This document shows positions 16,586 to 23,088 of a stretch of DNA of 23,088 bases, piece by piece. Both the position numbers and the translations under genes were made by a program. The DNA is from CAZOGW01 sp964579415. Its GTDB lineage: Bacteria > Actinomycetota > Acidimicrobiia > Spongiisociales > UBA5794. The stretch covers positions 1-23,088 of the forward strand of contig CAZOGW010000041.1 of NCBI GenBank assembly GCA_964579415.1, written 5' to 3'. Within the stretch, counting starts at the first letter, position 1; the number at the start of each line of letters is the position of its first letter. The notes beneath the pieces were generated by a model. It saw only the letters and a list, made by a program, of their open reading frames with translations, did not search any database and was not told the origin of the DNA.

Positions 16586-17292
16586 GGTGTGACGTCCACC
16601 ACCGCCACCGTGGTGTTGTCCCGCCCTCCGGCGGCGTTGGCGGCGTCGATGAGGTCCCATGCCGCCTCCGACGGCGCCCCGCCCTCACCGAGGAGGCGGG
16701 TGATGTCGTCGTCGTCCACCATGTCGGTGAGCCCGTCACTGCACAGCAGCAGCCGGTCACCGGGCAGGAGATCCTCCTCGACCAGGTCGACGGAGACGTC
16801 GCCCATCCCCACCGAGCGGGTCACCAGGTTGCGCCGCGGGTGGTGGCGGGCCTCCTCGGGGGTGAGCAGCCCGGCACGCACCAGCTCGCCCACCACGGAG
16901 TGGTCGTCGGTGAGCTGGCGCAGCTCCCCGTCGCGCAGCAGGTAGGCACGGGAGTCGCCGACGTGGGCGATCCGGGCGGTGCCCTCGGCGGTGAGGAGAG
17001 CCAGGGTGAGGGTGGTCCCCATGCCCTGCAGCGACGGATCGGCGACCATCGCTTCGATGACGGCCTGGTCGGCGCGTTCGACGCGCTGCACCGGTTCGCC
17101 GTCGGTCTCGGCGATGGCGGCGGCGATGGCGGTGCGGCTGGCGACCTCGCCGCCGACGTGACCGCCCATGCCGTCGGCGATGGCGATGACCACCGGGCCG
17201 GCGGCGGAGTCGTCGTTGTCGGGTGCGAAGGCGTCCTGGTTGTTGGAGCGCACCAGACCGACATGGGTTTCGATGGACCAGGTGTAGTTCAT
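16582..17292 (-). CDS. pstP: PP2C-family Ser/Thr phosphatase
   Basis: PstP reverses phosphorylation by PknB-type kinases. The 236-residue catalytic domain shows all the PP2C metal-binding motifs: VRSNNQDAF near the N-terminus, ADGMGGHVGGEVAS, GDSRAYLLRDGEL, LLCSDGLTDMV and GGRDNTTVAVV at the C-terminus. It ends right after the catalytic domain, so it lacks the membrane helix and external tail found in M. tuberculosis PstP and should be a soluble cytoplasmic enzyme. The ATG at 17292 overlaps the fhaB stop and begins just before the conserved ThvGlvRsNNQD block; the longer frame upstream is the fhaB shadow. Confidence 0.93.
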   Translation of the reverse strand: MNYTWSIETHVGLVRSNNQDAFAPDNDDSAAGPVVIAIADGMGGHVGGEVASRTAIAAAIAETDGEPVQRVERADQAVIEAMVADPSLQGMGTTLTLALLTAEGTARIAHVGDSRAYLLRDGELRQLTDDHSVVGELVRAGLLTPEEARHHPRRNLVTRSVGMGDVSVDLVEEDLLPGDRLLLCSDGLTDMVDDDDITRLLGEGGAPSEAAWDLIDAANAAGGRDNTTVAVVDVTP

Positions 17293-17702
17293 CGGGCCTC
17301 GAAGATGGTATTGCCGATCTGGATCGAATCGCCACGGCTCAGCGTGGTGGGCACCGTGACGCGTCGGCCGTTGTGGTAGGTGCCGTTGGTGCTGCCCAGG
17401 TCGTGGAGTACCGCCGACCCGTCGCTGACGGCCACGCGGAAGTGGTACTCGGAAGCGTAGGGGTCGTCGACGACCACGTCGGCGTCGGCGGCTCGCCCCA
17501 CCGCGCAGCCGGTACCGATGGGGAACCGTTGCCCGCTCAGCTTCTCCGACCGGACCGCCACCAACTCGCCGACGGCCTTGGTGGGCCGCGACGTGGTGGT
17601 GGGCCCGATGTGGGCGCCGATGGAGCGGGCGATCTGCCACAGGAACAGGTAGATCAGTCCGAGGAAGATCAGCTTGAGCAGGTTGAGGAAGAGGGCGGGC
17701 AT
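17289..17702 (-). CDS. fhaB: Membrane-anchored FHA-domain protein (FhaB/FipA type)
   Basis: The 137-residue protein has an N-terminal membrane helix (about 3-26, rich in Leu/Ile/Phe) and a C-terminal FHA domain (about 60-137) with the phosphothreonine-binding motifs CAVGRAADADVVV, the SEYHFRV segment (the usual S-R-x-H is SEYH here) and the GSTNGTYHNGRRV loop. FhaB-type proteins read phosphothreonines made by PknA/PknB and connect them to division and wall synthesis. The ATG at 17702 is chosen because it starts directly before the membrane helix, with a weak GGAAGG upstream; the frame to 17822 is arginine-rich noise. Its stop overlaps the pstP start. Confidence 0.9.
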   Translation of the reverse strand: MPALFLNLLKLIFLGLIYLFLWQIARSIGAHIGPTTTSRPTKAVGELVAVRSEKLSGQRFPIGTGCAVGRAADADVVVDDPYASEYHFRVAVSDGSAVLHDLGSTNGTYHNGRRVTVPTTLSRGDSIQIGNTIFEAR

Positions 17703-17789
17703 GCGGCCTTCCGGGGTGGGTACCGGGCAGGTGGGGACGGGCGGGCGGTGGCAAGATCGTAGCCGCCGCGGCCGCCTATCAGGGAGCGA

Positions 17790-17806
17790 GCCCGCCAGAT
17801 GCGGGC
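17790..17806. other. Small hairpin in the 205-bp gap between fhaA and fhaB
   Basis: GCCCGC (17790-17795) pairs with GCGGGC (17801-17806) around CAGAT. The gap 17703-17907 holds no gene I can support. A TACGAT word on the minus strand could be a promoter box for fhaB, but no matching -35 is evident, so whether fhaB is transcribed separately from fhaA is open. Confidence 0.25.
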
Positions 17807-17907
17807 GGCGCCGAAGTGACACCGGTGGGCCGGGGTGATCTCTCGCCGGGGTGGGAAGCCGGGTCTCACGGCGATGAGGAGCCGATCCCGGCGCTGCCGG
17901 CAGGGTC

Positions 17908-18573
17908 TCAGCCGAGCAGGCGCAACGTCATCGCGATCGGGCCGAACTGTATGTAGTCGCCGCCGCGCACCTGGCGAGGTACCCCGTCGATGCGCACCCC
18001 GTTCACCAGCGTCCCGTTGGAGGAGCGAAGGTCGTTGACCCACACCGCCCCCGACTGGCGGTAGATCATGGCGTGCTGGCGGGACACTTCGGGACGTCCC
18101 AGCATCACGTCGGCGCCGGTGGAGCGGCCGATCACCACCCGGTTCTTGATGAGCTCGAAGCTCTGGTCTCCGGCCAGGGTGATGAGCTGGCCCCACACCG
18201 CCAGCTCGCCGGGCACGACGCTGCTCTCGAAGGTGGGCGATCCGGTACCGGCTACCGGGTCGACGATGACCAGCACCTCCGCCGGCCCTGCCAGGTTCCA
18301 GTTCCGCTCCGACGCCGTTTGCAGCAGGGCGTTGCCCAGCTCCGATTCCAGCTCGCCGACGTCCATGGATTCGACCATGTCCTCGGGATTCACCCGGATC
18401 ACCCATTTGTTGGGGATCCCCTGCCCGTCGGGCACGTCGGTCACCTGGAGGTCGGCCTCCCGAACCAACCTCCCGGCCAGGTCGACCGGATGGATGCCAC
18501 CCCGGAACAGCGTCGCCGACAACCCGTCGACGAGCCGCTCCAGCCGCTTCTCCAACTTTCGAGCGAGTCCCAT
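17908..18573 (-). CDS. fhaA: FHA-domain protein with DUF3662 N-terminal domain (FhaA type)
   Basis: The 221-residue protein has an N-terminal DUF3662 domain (1 to about 120: RKLEKRLERLVDG, HPVDLAGRLVREAD, IPNKWVIRVNPED) and a C-terminal FHA domain (about 140-221) with VIGRSTGADVML, the SRQHAMIY motif and the SSNGTLVNG loop, the full phosphothreonine-binding set. FhaA binds PknB-phosphorylated partners, such as the MviN pseudokinase domain in mycobacteria, to control peptidoglycan export. It is much shorter than the M. tuberculosis protein, lacking the long central linker. The ATG at 18573 has no Shine-Dalgarno but a TACAAT box 6 nt upstream, so a leaderless transcript is likely. It is the first gene of the minus-strand block. 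Confidence 0.93.
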   Translation of the reverse strand: MGLARKLEKRLERLVDGLSATLFRGGIHPVDLAGRLVREADLQVTDVPDGQGIPNKWVIRVNPEDMVESMDVGELESELGNALLQTASERNWNLAGPAEVLVIVDPVAGTGSPTFESSVVPGELAVWGQLITLAGDQSFELIKNRVVIGRSTGADVMLGRPEVSRQHAMIYRQSGAVWVNDLRSSNGTLVNGVRIDGVPRQVRGGDYIQFGPIAMTLRLLG

Positions 18574-18579
18574 GTGGCC

Positions 18580-18585
18580 ATTGTA
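18580..18585 (-). promoter_or_regulatory. -10 box for leaderless fhaA transcript
   Basis: On the minus strand TACAAT ends 6 nt before the fhaA ATG, so the first transcribed base should be at or next to the start codon. The -35 position would fall inside the TACTACG repeat array at 18601-18628 and shows no consensus hexamer. Confidence 0.55.
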
Positions 18586-18600
18586 CGGAAGGCGGAGGCG

Positions 18601-18628
18601 TACTACGTACTACGTACTACGTACTACG
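18601..18628. repeat. Four tandem TACTACG heptads
   Basis: Four perfect TACTACG units run from 18601 to 18628, followed by TGGGG. The array lies in the divergent gap between fhaA and tRNA-Leu, immediately upstream of the predicted fhaA -10 box, so changes in copy number could alter promoter spacing. No inverted partner is present. Confidence 0.85.
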
Positions 18629-18703
18629 TGGGGCCGCAAGCTCACTCCGCCGCCGGGGAGAAAGAGGCGTGAGAAGCCCGGCCGGCATGCGGTGCCGGCG
18701 CAG

Positions 18704-18738
18704 CTACTGGCTACTGGCTACTGGCTACTGGCTACTGC
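18704..18738. repeat. Five tandem CTACTGG-type heptads
   Basis: Four perfect CTACTGG units (18704-18731) and one CTACTGC (18732-18738), followed by a loose CACTGGCTAC remnant. It lies about 45 bp before tRNA-Leu, where the tRNA promoter would be expected. It has the same 7-bp period as the TACTACG array 75 bp away but a different unit. Confidence 0.85.
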
Positions 18739-18782
18739 CTCACTGGCTACGCGCCGAATGCTGGTACATTTCTACCGGTTCC

Positions 18783-18866
<84 letters not shown>

Positions 18867-18871
18867 CGCAG

Positions 18872-19870
18872 ATGACAACGGCTTCCCTGGCGATCGAACG
18901 TCGATTCCGCCGGCGCCGCCAACTCGCCGTGTTTCTCACCCTCGCAGTCGTCGTGGCAGTGATCGCGCTCGCCGTCCGCTACCGCAGCGAGGAACGAGAA
19001 ACATCGGAGTACCTGGCGCTGGCGCAGCAGGTCGCGCAGGAGCAGTCCCGCGTCGCCGAAGGGCTCAACGGGCTCATGGCCGCCTTCGGAGACCTGGAGC
19101 GCCCCGACATCGTCTCCCGCATGGACACCCTCACCCAGCAGGCCCGCGCCCAGGAGTCCCTCCTGGCGGCGGCGACCGTCACCCGCCCGGCGGCGACCCT
19201 CCACGGATTCCTGACAGTGGCGACGCGGTCGTGGGCCGAGGGGCTCGAGGGGCTGTCGGAGGCGGTGGTGGTGGTGATGGACCAGCCCGACGACGTCGAG
19301 GATCCCTCGGCGCCGCTGGCGGCCCCGCTATCCCGGCTCCGCATCGGCGACGACGCCTACGCCAGCTTCCTCGCCGAGGTCCCCACCCTCGAAGGCGAGT
19401 ACACCCCGCCGCCGTACCCGGAGGTGGCGTTCCTGGGCGACACAGAGGACGAGGAGTTCAACGCGGCGGCGATCCGGCTCTCCCTCGCCGCCTCCCTCAA
19501 GGAGCGCCGGGACGTGTCGATCACGGTCAACACCGACCCTGAGGTCACCGGTGAGCGCAACGGCATCCCCGCCATCCCCTACACCGGCGAACTCGATGTC
19601 GTGGTGGTGGTCACCAACGGCGGCAACGTCGTCGAGGAAGGCATCGACGTCCGCATCGAGCTGAGGCGGGACGAGGCCGGCGCCGAAGCGACGAGCGAGC
19701 AACGTATGATTCCCCTACTGGAGCCGGGAAGCTCGGTACCTTTGGAATTCCTCGACTTCCAGCTCGACGCAGGAGCCCTCTACATGCTCAAGGTGACCGC
19801 TTCCATCGCCGAGGACGCCGATCCGTCGAACAACATCCTCGACCTGTTGTTCATTGTGAACCCGGAATGA
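18872..19870 (+). CDS. Membrane-anchored hypothetical protein with C-terminal CARDB-like domain
   Basis: The 332-residue protein has a basic N-terminus, one membrane helix (about 17-36), a mostly helical region (about 37-200) and a C-terminal beta-rich segment (about 210-332). The last part (GELDVVVVVTNGGNVVEEGIDVRIEL, ending ASIAEDADPSNNILDLLF in sense) resembles CARDB or similar immunoglobulin-like adhesion domains. With a basic cytoplasmic start it should be anchored with most of the chain outside. I do not recognise a named family. The ATG at 18872 begins five bases after tRNA-Leu; no other ATG precedes the membrane helix, so there is no room for a ribosome binding site outside the tRNA. 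Its stop overlaps the next gene (ATGA), so the pair is probably co-translated. Confidence 0.75.
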   Translation: MTTASLAIERRFRRRRQLAVFLTLAVVVAVIALAVRYRSEERETSEYLALAQQVAQEQSRVAEGLNGLMAAFGDLERPDIVSRMDTLTQQARAQESLLAAATVTRPAATLHGFLTVATRSWAEGLEGLSEAVVVVMDQPDDVEDPSAPLAAPLSRLRIGDDAYASFLAEVPTLEGEYTPPPYPEVAFLGDTEDEEFNAAAIRLSLAASLKERRDVSITVNTDPEVTGERNGIPAIPYTGELDVVVVVTNGGNVVEEGIDVRIELRRDEAGAEATSEQRMIPLLEPGSSVPLEFLDFQLDAGALYMLKVTASIAEDADPSNNILDLLFIVNPE

Positions 19871-20319
19871 GCCTCGACGTCGTAGCCCTCGCTGTCGCCG
19901 TGCTCGCCGTTGGCCTGGCGGGTTGGCTCGCCTACGAGGTGGTCGGCCTGAAGCGCCGGCTCTCCGCAGTTCCCAAGGACGGCGACGTGGTCACCTTCCT
20001 CCAGGAACTCGACGAGGATCTGTCCAAGGTGGAGAAGACGGTGGCGGCGCTGCAGCCGCGGCTGGGGTCGGTCGAGGCCCGCATGCCGAGTGCCATCTCC
20101 CGGGTCGCGGTGGTGAACTACGACGCCTTCGGCAACATCACCGGCCAGATGTCGCGCTCGGTGGCCATCCTCGACGAGAACGGCAGCGGCCTGGTGTTCA
20201 CCGTCCTGGTGGGCCGCTCCGAGACGATGTTCTACACCAAGCAGGTGGTCGACGGCCACGGCGCCGACGAACTCTCTCCCGAAGAGCAGGCCAGCGTCGC
20301 AAAAGCATTGGCGGGGTGA
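19867..20319 (+). CDS. DUF4446 family membrane protein
   Basis: The 150-residue protein has one N-terminal membrane helix (about 5-25), a short coiled coil (about 27-62, LKRRLSAV to VEKTVAAL) and the conserved DUF4446 core RVAVVNYDAFGNITGQMS (79-96) followed by SVAILDENGSGLVFTVL and GRSETMFYTKQV. The family is common in Gram-positive bacteria and has no established function; some members are found near chromosome-partition genes. It overlaps the upstream membrane-protein gene by four bases, implying joint expression. The C-terminus LSPEEQASVAKA is typical of the family. Confidence 0.85.
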   Translation: MSLDVVALAVAVLAVGLAGWLAYEVVGLKRRLSAVPKDGDVVTFLQELDEDLSKVEKTVAALQPRLGSVEARMPSAISRVAVVNYDAFGNITGQMSRSVAILDENGSGLVFTVLVGRSETMFYTKQVVDGHGADELSPEEQASVAKALAG

Positions 20320-20350
20320 CTTCGCTAGTGGGAGCTGATCTCGTTGCGGA

Positions 20351-20407
20351 GAGGTACTTGGTACTTGGTACTTGGTAGCCGCGACCACCAAGTACCAAGT
20401 ACTCCCC
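20351..20407. repeat. TACTTGG heptad hairpin element, copy 2
   Basis: Three TACTTGG units (20355-20375) and TA lead into a GCCGCG loop region, then inverted CCAAGTA units at 20388-20401 and CTCCCC. Layout and loop resemble the copy at 13747-13811, so the two are related elements. It lies between the DUF4446 gene and serS and could act as a terminator before the serS promoter. Confidence 0.8.
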
Positions 20408-20442
20408 ACTACGAGGGCAGAGTGAGCGTCCGGCTCCACCTG

Positions 20443-20448
20443 TAACAT
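20443..20448 (+). promoter_or_regulatory. -10 box for leaderless serS transcript
   Basis: TAACAT ends 7 nt before the serS ATG at 20456 and no Shine-Dalgarno is present, so transcription probably begins at the start codon. No good -35 is visible. Confidence 0.5.
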
Positions 20449-20455
20449 CACCAAA

Positions 20456-21721
20456 ATGCTCGATGTTGCTCTGTTGCGGAACTCTCCCGAGGTGTTGGAG
20501 GCGTCGCTGGCGCGGCGCGGCGTCAACGTGGACCTCGACGCCCTCGCCGACCTGGACCGGAGGCGCCGCCAGGTGCGGGCCGCCGCCGAGCGGGTTCGTG
20601 CCCGGCAGAACGAACTGGGGAAGTCGATTCCTCGCCTGGAGGGTAACGATCGCAGCGCCGCCATCGCCGAGGCGTCGCAACTCGCAACCGAGCACAAGGA
20701 GACGCTGGCGACCGCCGACGCCCTCGACGCCGACTTCGACGCCCAATGGGTGCTCCTCCCCAACCTCACCGATCCCACCGCCGCCGACGGCCTACACGAG
20801 GACGACGGCGACGTGGTCCGCACCTGGGGGACCGTCCCCGGCCTCGCCGAGCCGAAGGACCATGTCGAGTTGGCCGAGATCCACGGCTTCCTCGACATCG
20901 AGCGTGCCGCTCGCACCTCCGGGGCCCGCTTCGCCTACCTGCTGGGCCCGCTGGTGCGCCTCGAACTGGCGCTGGTGCAGTGGGCGTTCGACAGGCTCGA
21001 GCCGCACGGGTTCGTCCCGGTGATCCCGCCCGTCCTGGTCCGTGAGCAGGCGCTCTACGGGACCGGGTTCTTCCCCGGCGACCGGGAACAGGTCTACTCC
21101 GTCGAGGCCGACGACCTCTACCTGGTCGGCACGTCCGAGGTGTCGCTCGCTGCCCTCCACGCCGACGAGATCCTCGACGCCGACGACTTGCCGCTGCGCT
21201 ACGCCGGGTTCTCCACCTGTTTCCGCCGGGAGTCCGGCACCTACGGCAAGGACACCCGGGGAATCTTCCGCGTCCACCAGTTCGACAAGGTGGAGATGTT
21301 CAGCTTCTGCAACCCGGACACCGCCGCCGACGAGCACGAGTTCCTCCTCGCCCGAGAAGAGGAACTGGTGCAGGGTCTGGGACTGCCCTACCGGGTGGTC
21401 AACATCCCCGCCGGCGACCTGGGGTCGTCCGCCGCCAAGAAGTACGACATCGAAGCGTGGTTCCCCGGGCAGGGCCGCTACCGGGAGATCACCTCGACGT
21501 CGAACACCACCGATTACCAGTCGCGGCGGCTGCGTATCCGCTACCGCTCCGAGTCCGGCAACCGCCTGGTGGCCACCCTCAACGGAACCGCGGTGGCGGT
21601 GGGCCGTTGGCTCATCGCCATCGTCGAGAACTGCCAGCAGCCCGACGGATCGGTGGTGGTACCCGAGGTGTTGCGGCCCTATGTCGGGTTCGACACCATC
21701 GCCCGCCCCGCCGGCGAGTAG
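20456..21721 (+). CDS. serS: Seryl-tRNA synthetase
   Basis: SerS charges tRNA-Ser with serine. The 421-residue class II synthetase has the N-terminal two-helix coiled-coil arm (about 30-100) that grips the tRNA long variable arm, and a catalytic domain with GTSEVSLAAL (serine pocket, TxE-like), motif 2 FRRESGTYGKDTRGIFRVHQF (from about residue 256; quoted here to its key FRRE...GxxRxHQF residues) and motif 3 GRWLIAIVE (about 382-390), where many homologues have GRTLVAILE. NGT before motif 3 is also typical. The ATG at 20456 begins the conserved MLD start. It heads a probable operon with menG nine bases downstream. Confidence 0.96.
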   Translation: MLDVALLRNSPEVLEASLARRGVNVDLDALADLDRRRRQVRAAAERVRARQNELGKSIPRLEGNDRSAAIAEASQLATEHKETLATADALDADFDAQWVLLPNLTDPTAADGLHEDDGDVVRTWGTVPGLAEPKDHVELAEIHGFLDIERAARTSGARFAYLLGPLVRLELALVQWAFDRLEPHGFVPVIPPVLVREQALYGTGFFPGDREQVYSVEADDLYLVGTSEVSLAALHADEILDADDLPLRYAGFSTCFRRESGTYGKDTRGIFRVHQFDKVEMFSFCNPDTAADEHEFLLAREEELVQGLGLPYRVVNIPAGDLGSSAAKKYDIEAWFPGQGRYREITSTSNTTDYQSRRLRIRYRSESGNRLVATLNGTAVAVGRWLIAIVENCQQPDGSVVVPEVLRPYVGFDTIARPAGE

Positions 21722-21730
21722 GCGCCGGCG

Positions 21731-22369
21731 ATGTCGCAGGGAACCGTCTTCGCCGGTATCGCCGGCAAGTACGACCGTATCAACGCGCTGCTGTCGCTGG
21801 GCCGGGACGGGGCGTGGCGCCGCAGTGTCATCGACCGGCTCCCGGCGGGACGCGTCCTCGACCTGGGCGCAGGCACCGGTGCCGCCAACACCGACTTCGG
21901 TAACCGCAGCGTCGTCGCCCTCGATCCCTCGCCGGAGATGCTGGCACTCAACGGCGCCCCGCAGCGGGTGGTCGCCGTCGGGGAGCGGCTCCCCTTTGGC
22001 GACGGGAGCTTCGACGCGGTGTTCTCCGCCTACGTCTTCCGCAATCTGGACTCGGTCGGCGACACCCTCGCCGAGGTGGCCCGGGTGTTGCGCCCCGGCG
22101 GGCGGGCCGGCGTCGTCGACCTGGGCCGGCCCCGCGGCGGCGTGATGACCCGCTTACACCGGCTCGGTACCGCCGCCGTCCTCCCGACGGTGGGCCGGCT
22201 GGCCGGCGCCCCCGACGAGTACCGGTACCTCAACGAAACCCTGGACAAGCTGCCGCCCCCCGAGGCGCTCTACGCCTCCGGCCCGCTGCGGGTCGACGAC
22301 CTGTGGCGTATGGGGCCGCTCGGCTTCGTCTACGGCGTGCTGCTGAGCAAAGACCTGCCCTCCAGATGA
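21731..22369 (+). CDS. menG: Demethylmenaquinone methyltransferase (UbiE/MenG family)
   Basis: MenG methylates demethylmenaquinone with S-adenosylmethionine, the last step of menaquinone synthesis at the membrane. The 212-residue protein has the UbiE signature KYDRINALLSLGRDGAWRR (13-31), SAM motif I VLDLGAGTG (about 42-50), and the second family motif YVFRNLDS, followed by EVARVLRPGG. YRYLNETLDKLPPPEAL near residue 160 matches the usual YxYLPxSxxxFP block. It is slightly shorter than the usual 230-250 residues, mainly through trimmed loops after motif I. With no ubiquinone genes expected in this phylum, menaquinone is the inferred substrate. Its stop overlaps the RDD gene (ATGA). Confidence 0.88.
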   Translation: MSQGTVFAGIAGKYDRINALLSLGRDGAWRRSVIDRLPAGRVLDLGAGTGAANTDFGNRSVVALDPSPEMLALNGAPQRVVAVGERLPFGDGSFDAVFSAYVFRNLDSVGDTLAEVARVLRPGGRAGVVDLGRPRGGVMTRLHRLGTAAVLPTVGRLAGAPDEYRYLNETLDKLPPPEALYASGPLRVDDLWRMGPLGFVYGVLLSKDLPSR

Positions 22370-22830
22370 GGGTCGGTGGGCACGTGACCACCGAGGTTCC
22401 TATCGAGGGTCTGGCCCACCCGCTGCGTAGGTTGCTGGCCCGCTTCCTCGACATGCTGATCGTGATCCTCCTCGGGCTGATCGTGCTTCCCTTCTTCGAT
22501 GTCTCCGCCGACAACGCCGACTCCCTGCGCCGAGGCCCCGCGTTCTTCGCTCTGCTCATCACGTGGGGCGTCTACGAGGTGGGGCTGACGGCGTGGCGGG
22601 GGATGACGATCGGCAAGATGGCCGCTCGCATCAGGGTCGTCGACGCGTCGTCACGGCGCCCTCCGTCCCTGCTGGTATCGGCGATCCGCTGGATGGTGCC
22701 GGCGGCGGCGGGCCTTATCCCCTACCTCGGCATCATCGGATGGGTCGTCGTCTACATGTGGCTGCTCGGCGACCGCCGCCGCCAGGGCCTCCACGACAAA
22801 GTTGCCGGGACCCTGGTAGTGAACGAGTAG
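22366..22830 (+). CDS. RDD family membrane protein
   Basis: The 154-residue protein has about three membrane helices (about 28-47, 60-78, 106-135). It shows the RDD marks: ARFLDMLIV with Arg26 and Asp29 at the first helix, GMTIGKMAARIRVVD in the middle, and the GDRRRQGLHDKVAGTLVV ending. Members are proposed transporters, some linked to Na+/H+ exchange, but most, including this one, have no proven function. The ATG at 22366 overlaps the menG stop; a GTG at 22384 is an alternative start. It is the last gene of the serS-menG unit and is followed at once by a heptad repeat. Confidence 0.85.
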   Translation: MRVGGHVTTEVPIEGLAHPLRRLLARFLDMLIVILLGLIVLPFFDVSADNADSLRRGPAFFALLITWGVYEVGLTAWRGMTIGKMAARIRVVDASSRRPPSLLVSAIRWMVPAAAGLIPYLGIIGWVVVYMWLLGDRRRQGLHDKVAGTLVVNE

Positions 22831-22835
22831 GTACG

Positions 22836-22884
22836 TACTACGTATCACGTATCACGTATCACGTATCACGTATCACGTACTACT
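22836..22884. repeat. TATCACG heptad array flanked by TACTACG/TACTACT
   Basis: TACTACG (22836-22842), five perfect TATCACG units (22843-22877) and TACTACT (22878-22884), starting six bases after the RDD stop. The outer units equal the TACTACG array at 18601, so it looks like a TACTACG array whose centre was replaced by an expanded variant. The rest of the gap to 23088 shows no gene I can support. Confidence 0.85.
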
Positions 22885-22994
22885 TATTGCTCGAACAGGC
22901 GAGACTTCTAGTACACAGTGTCGAAGGTCCAGTTGCGTAAGAGGAGTCCACCGGCGAGGTTGTCAGATCCAGATCACTCGTGAACGCGACGCTC

Positions 22995-23008
22995 TACTGG
23001 ATACTGGA
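22995..23008. repeat. Two tandem TACTGGA heptads
   Basis: TACTGGA occurs twice in direct succession. The same word begins the small repeat at 10718, more than 12 kb away, which supports a genome-wide family of 7-bp-period intergenic repeats. Confidence 0.6.
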
Positions 23009-23088
23009 ATCGCAATTGCGTGCGGCGGACTCAGGTCTCCGTGCGTCCCCGCCCTCGAGCGTCTGCGTCCCGGCGCTTACGGGAGATC

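Overview
The window is high-GC bacterial chromosome, most likely from an actinomycetote and perhaps an Acidimicrobiia-like lineage. The phylum call rests on the fhaA-fhaB-pstP-ftsW-pbpA-pknB block beside a divergent tRNA-Leu, on an actinobacterial-type short MutY, and on several genes with no Shine-Dalgarno sequence but a TANNNT box 6-7 nt before the start codon (leaderless style). The class-level call is a guess.

Layout. (1) 1-328: non-coding, rich in inverted repeats, plus a 33-bp tandem repeat. (2) 329-1156 (-): a ROK-family sugar kinase-like gene, divergent from (3) 1264-7426 (+): an arginine operon argC-argJ-argB-argR-argG-argH in which every junction overlaps by 1-4 nt. argD and argF are not in it. 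(4) 7546-10490: an accessory island with a PadR-type regulator (-) divergent from a two-gene unit: an EAD1-trypsin-like protease, then (4-nt overlap) an EAD1-like protein with C-terminal pentapeptide repeats. This is the best candidate for an undescribed conflict or defence-type system. A hairpin terminator follows. (5) 10737-18573 (-): the cell-growth signalling block fhaA, fhaB, pstP (PP2C), ftsW/rodA, pbpA, pknB (five PASTA domains, no pknA), ending in mutY overlapping pknB. (6) 18783-22830 (+): tRNA-Leu(CAG), a membrane-anchored hypothetical protein starting 5 nt after the tRNA, a DUF4446 protein, serS, menG/ubiE and an RDD membrane protein.

How the parts work together. The arg genes convert glutamate-derived intermediates to arginine, with ArgR and an arginine-sensitive-type ArgB for control; ornithine transaminase and carbamoyltransferase steps must be encoded elsewhere. 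The Fha/PstP/FtsW/PbpA/PknB block makes and regulates septal or lateral peptidoglycan through reversible Ser/Thr phosphorylation. MenG indicates menaquinone respiration.

At least seven intergenic sites carry 7-bp-period repeats (TACTTGG, TACTACG, CTACTGG, TATCACG, TACTGGA). Two of them form near-identical large hairpins. They are a distinctive feature of this genome that the genes do not explain. All functional calls come from reading the sequence by eye; no search was run.
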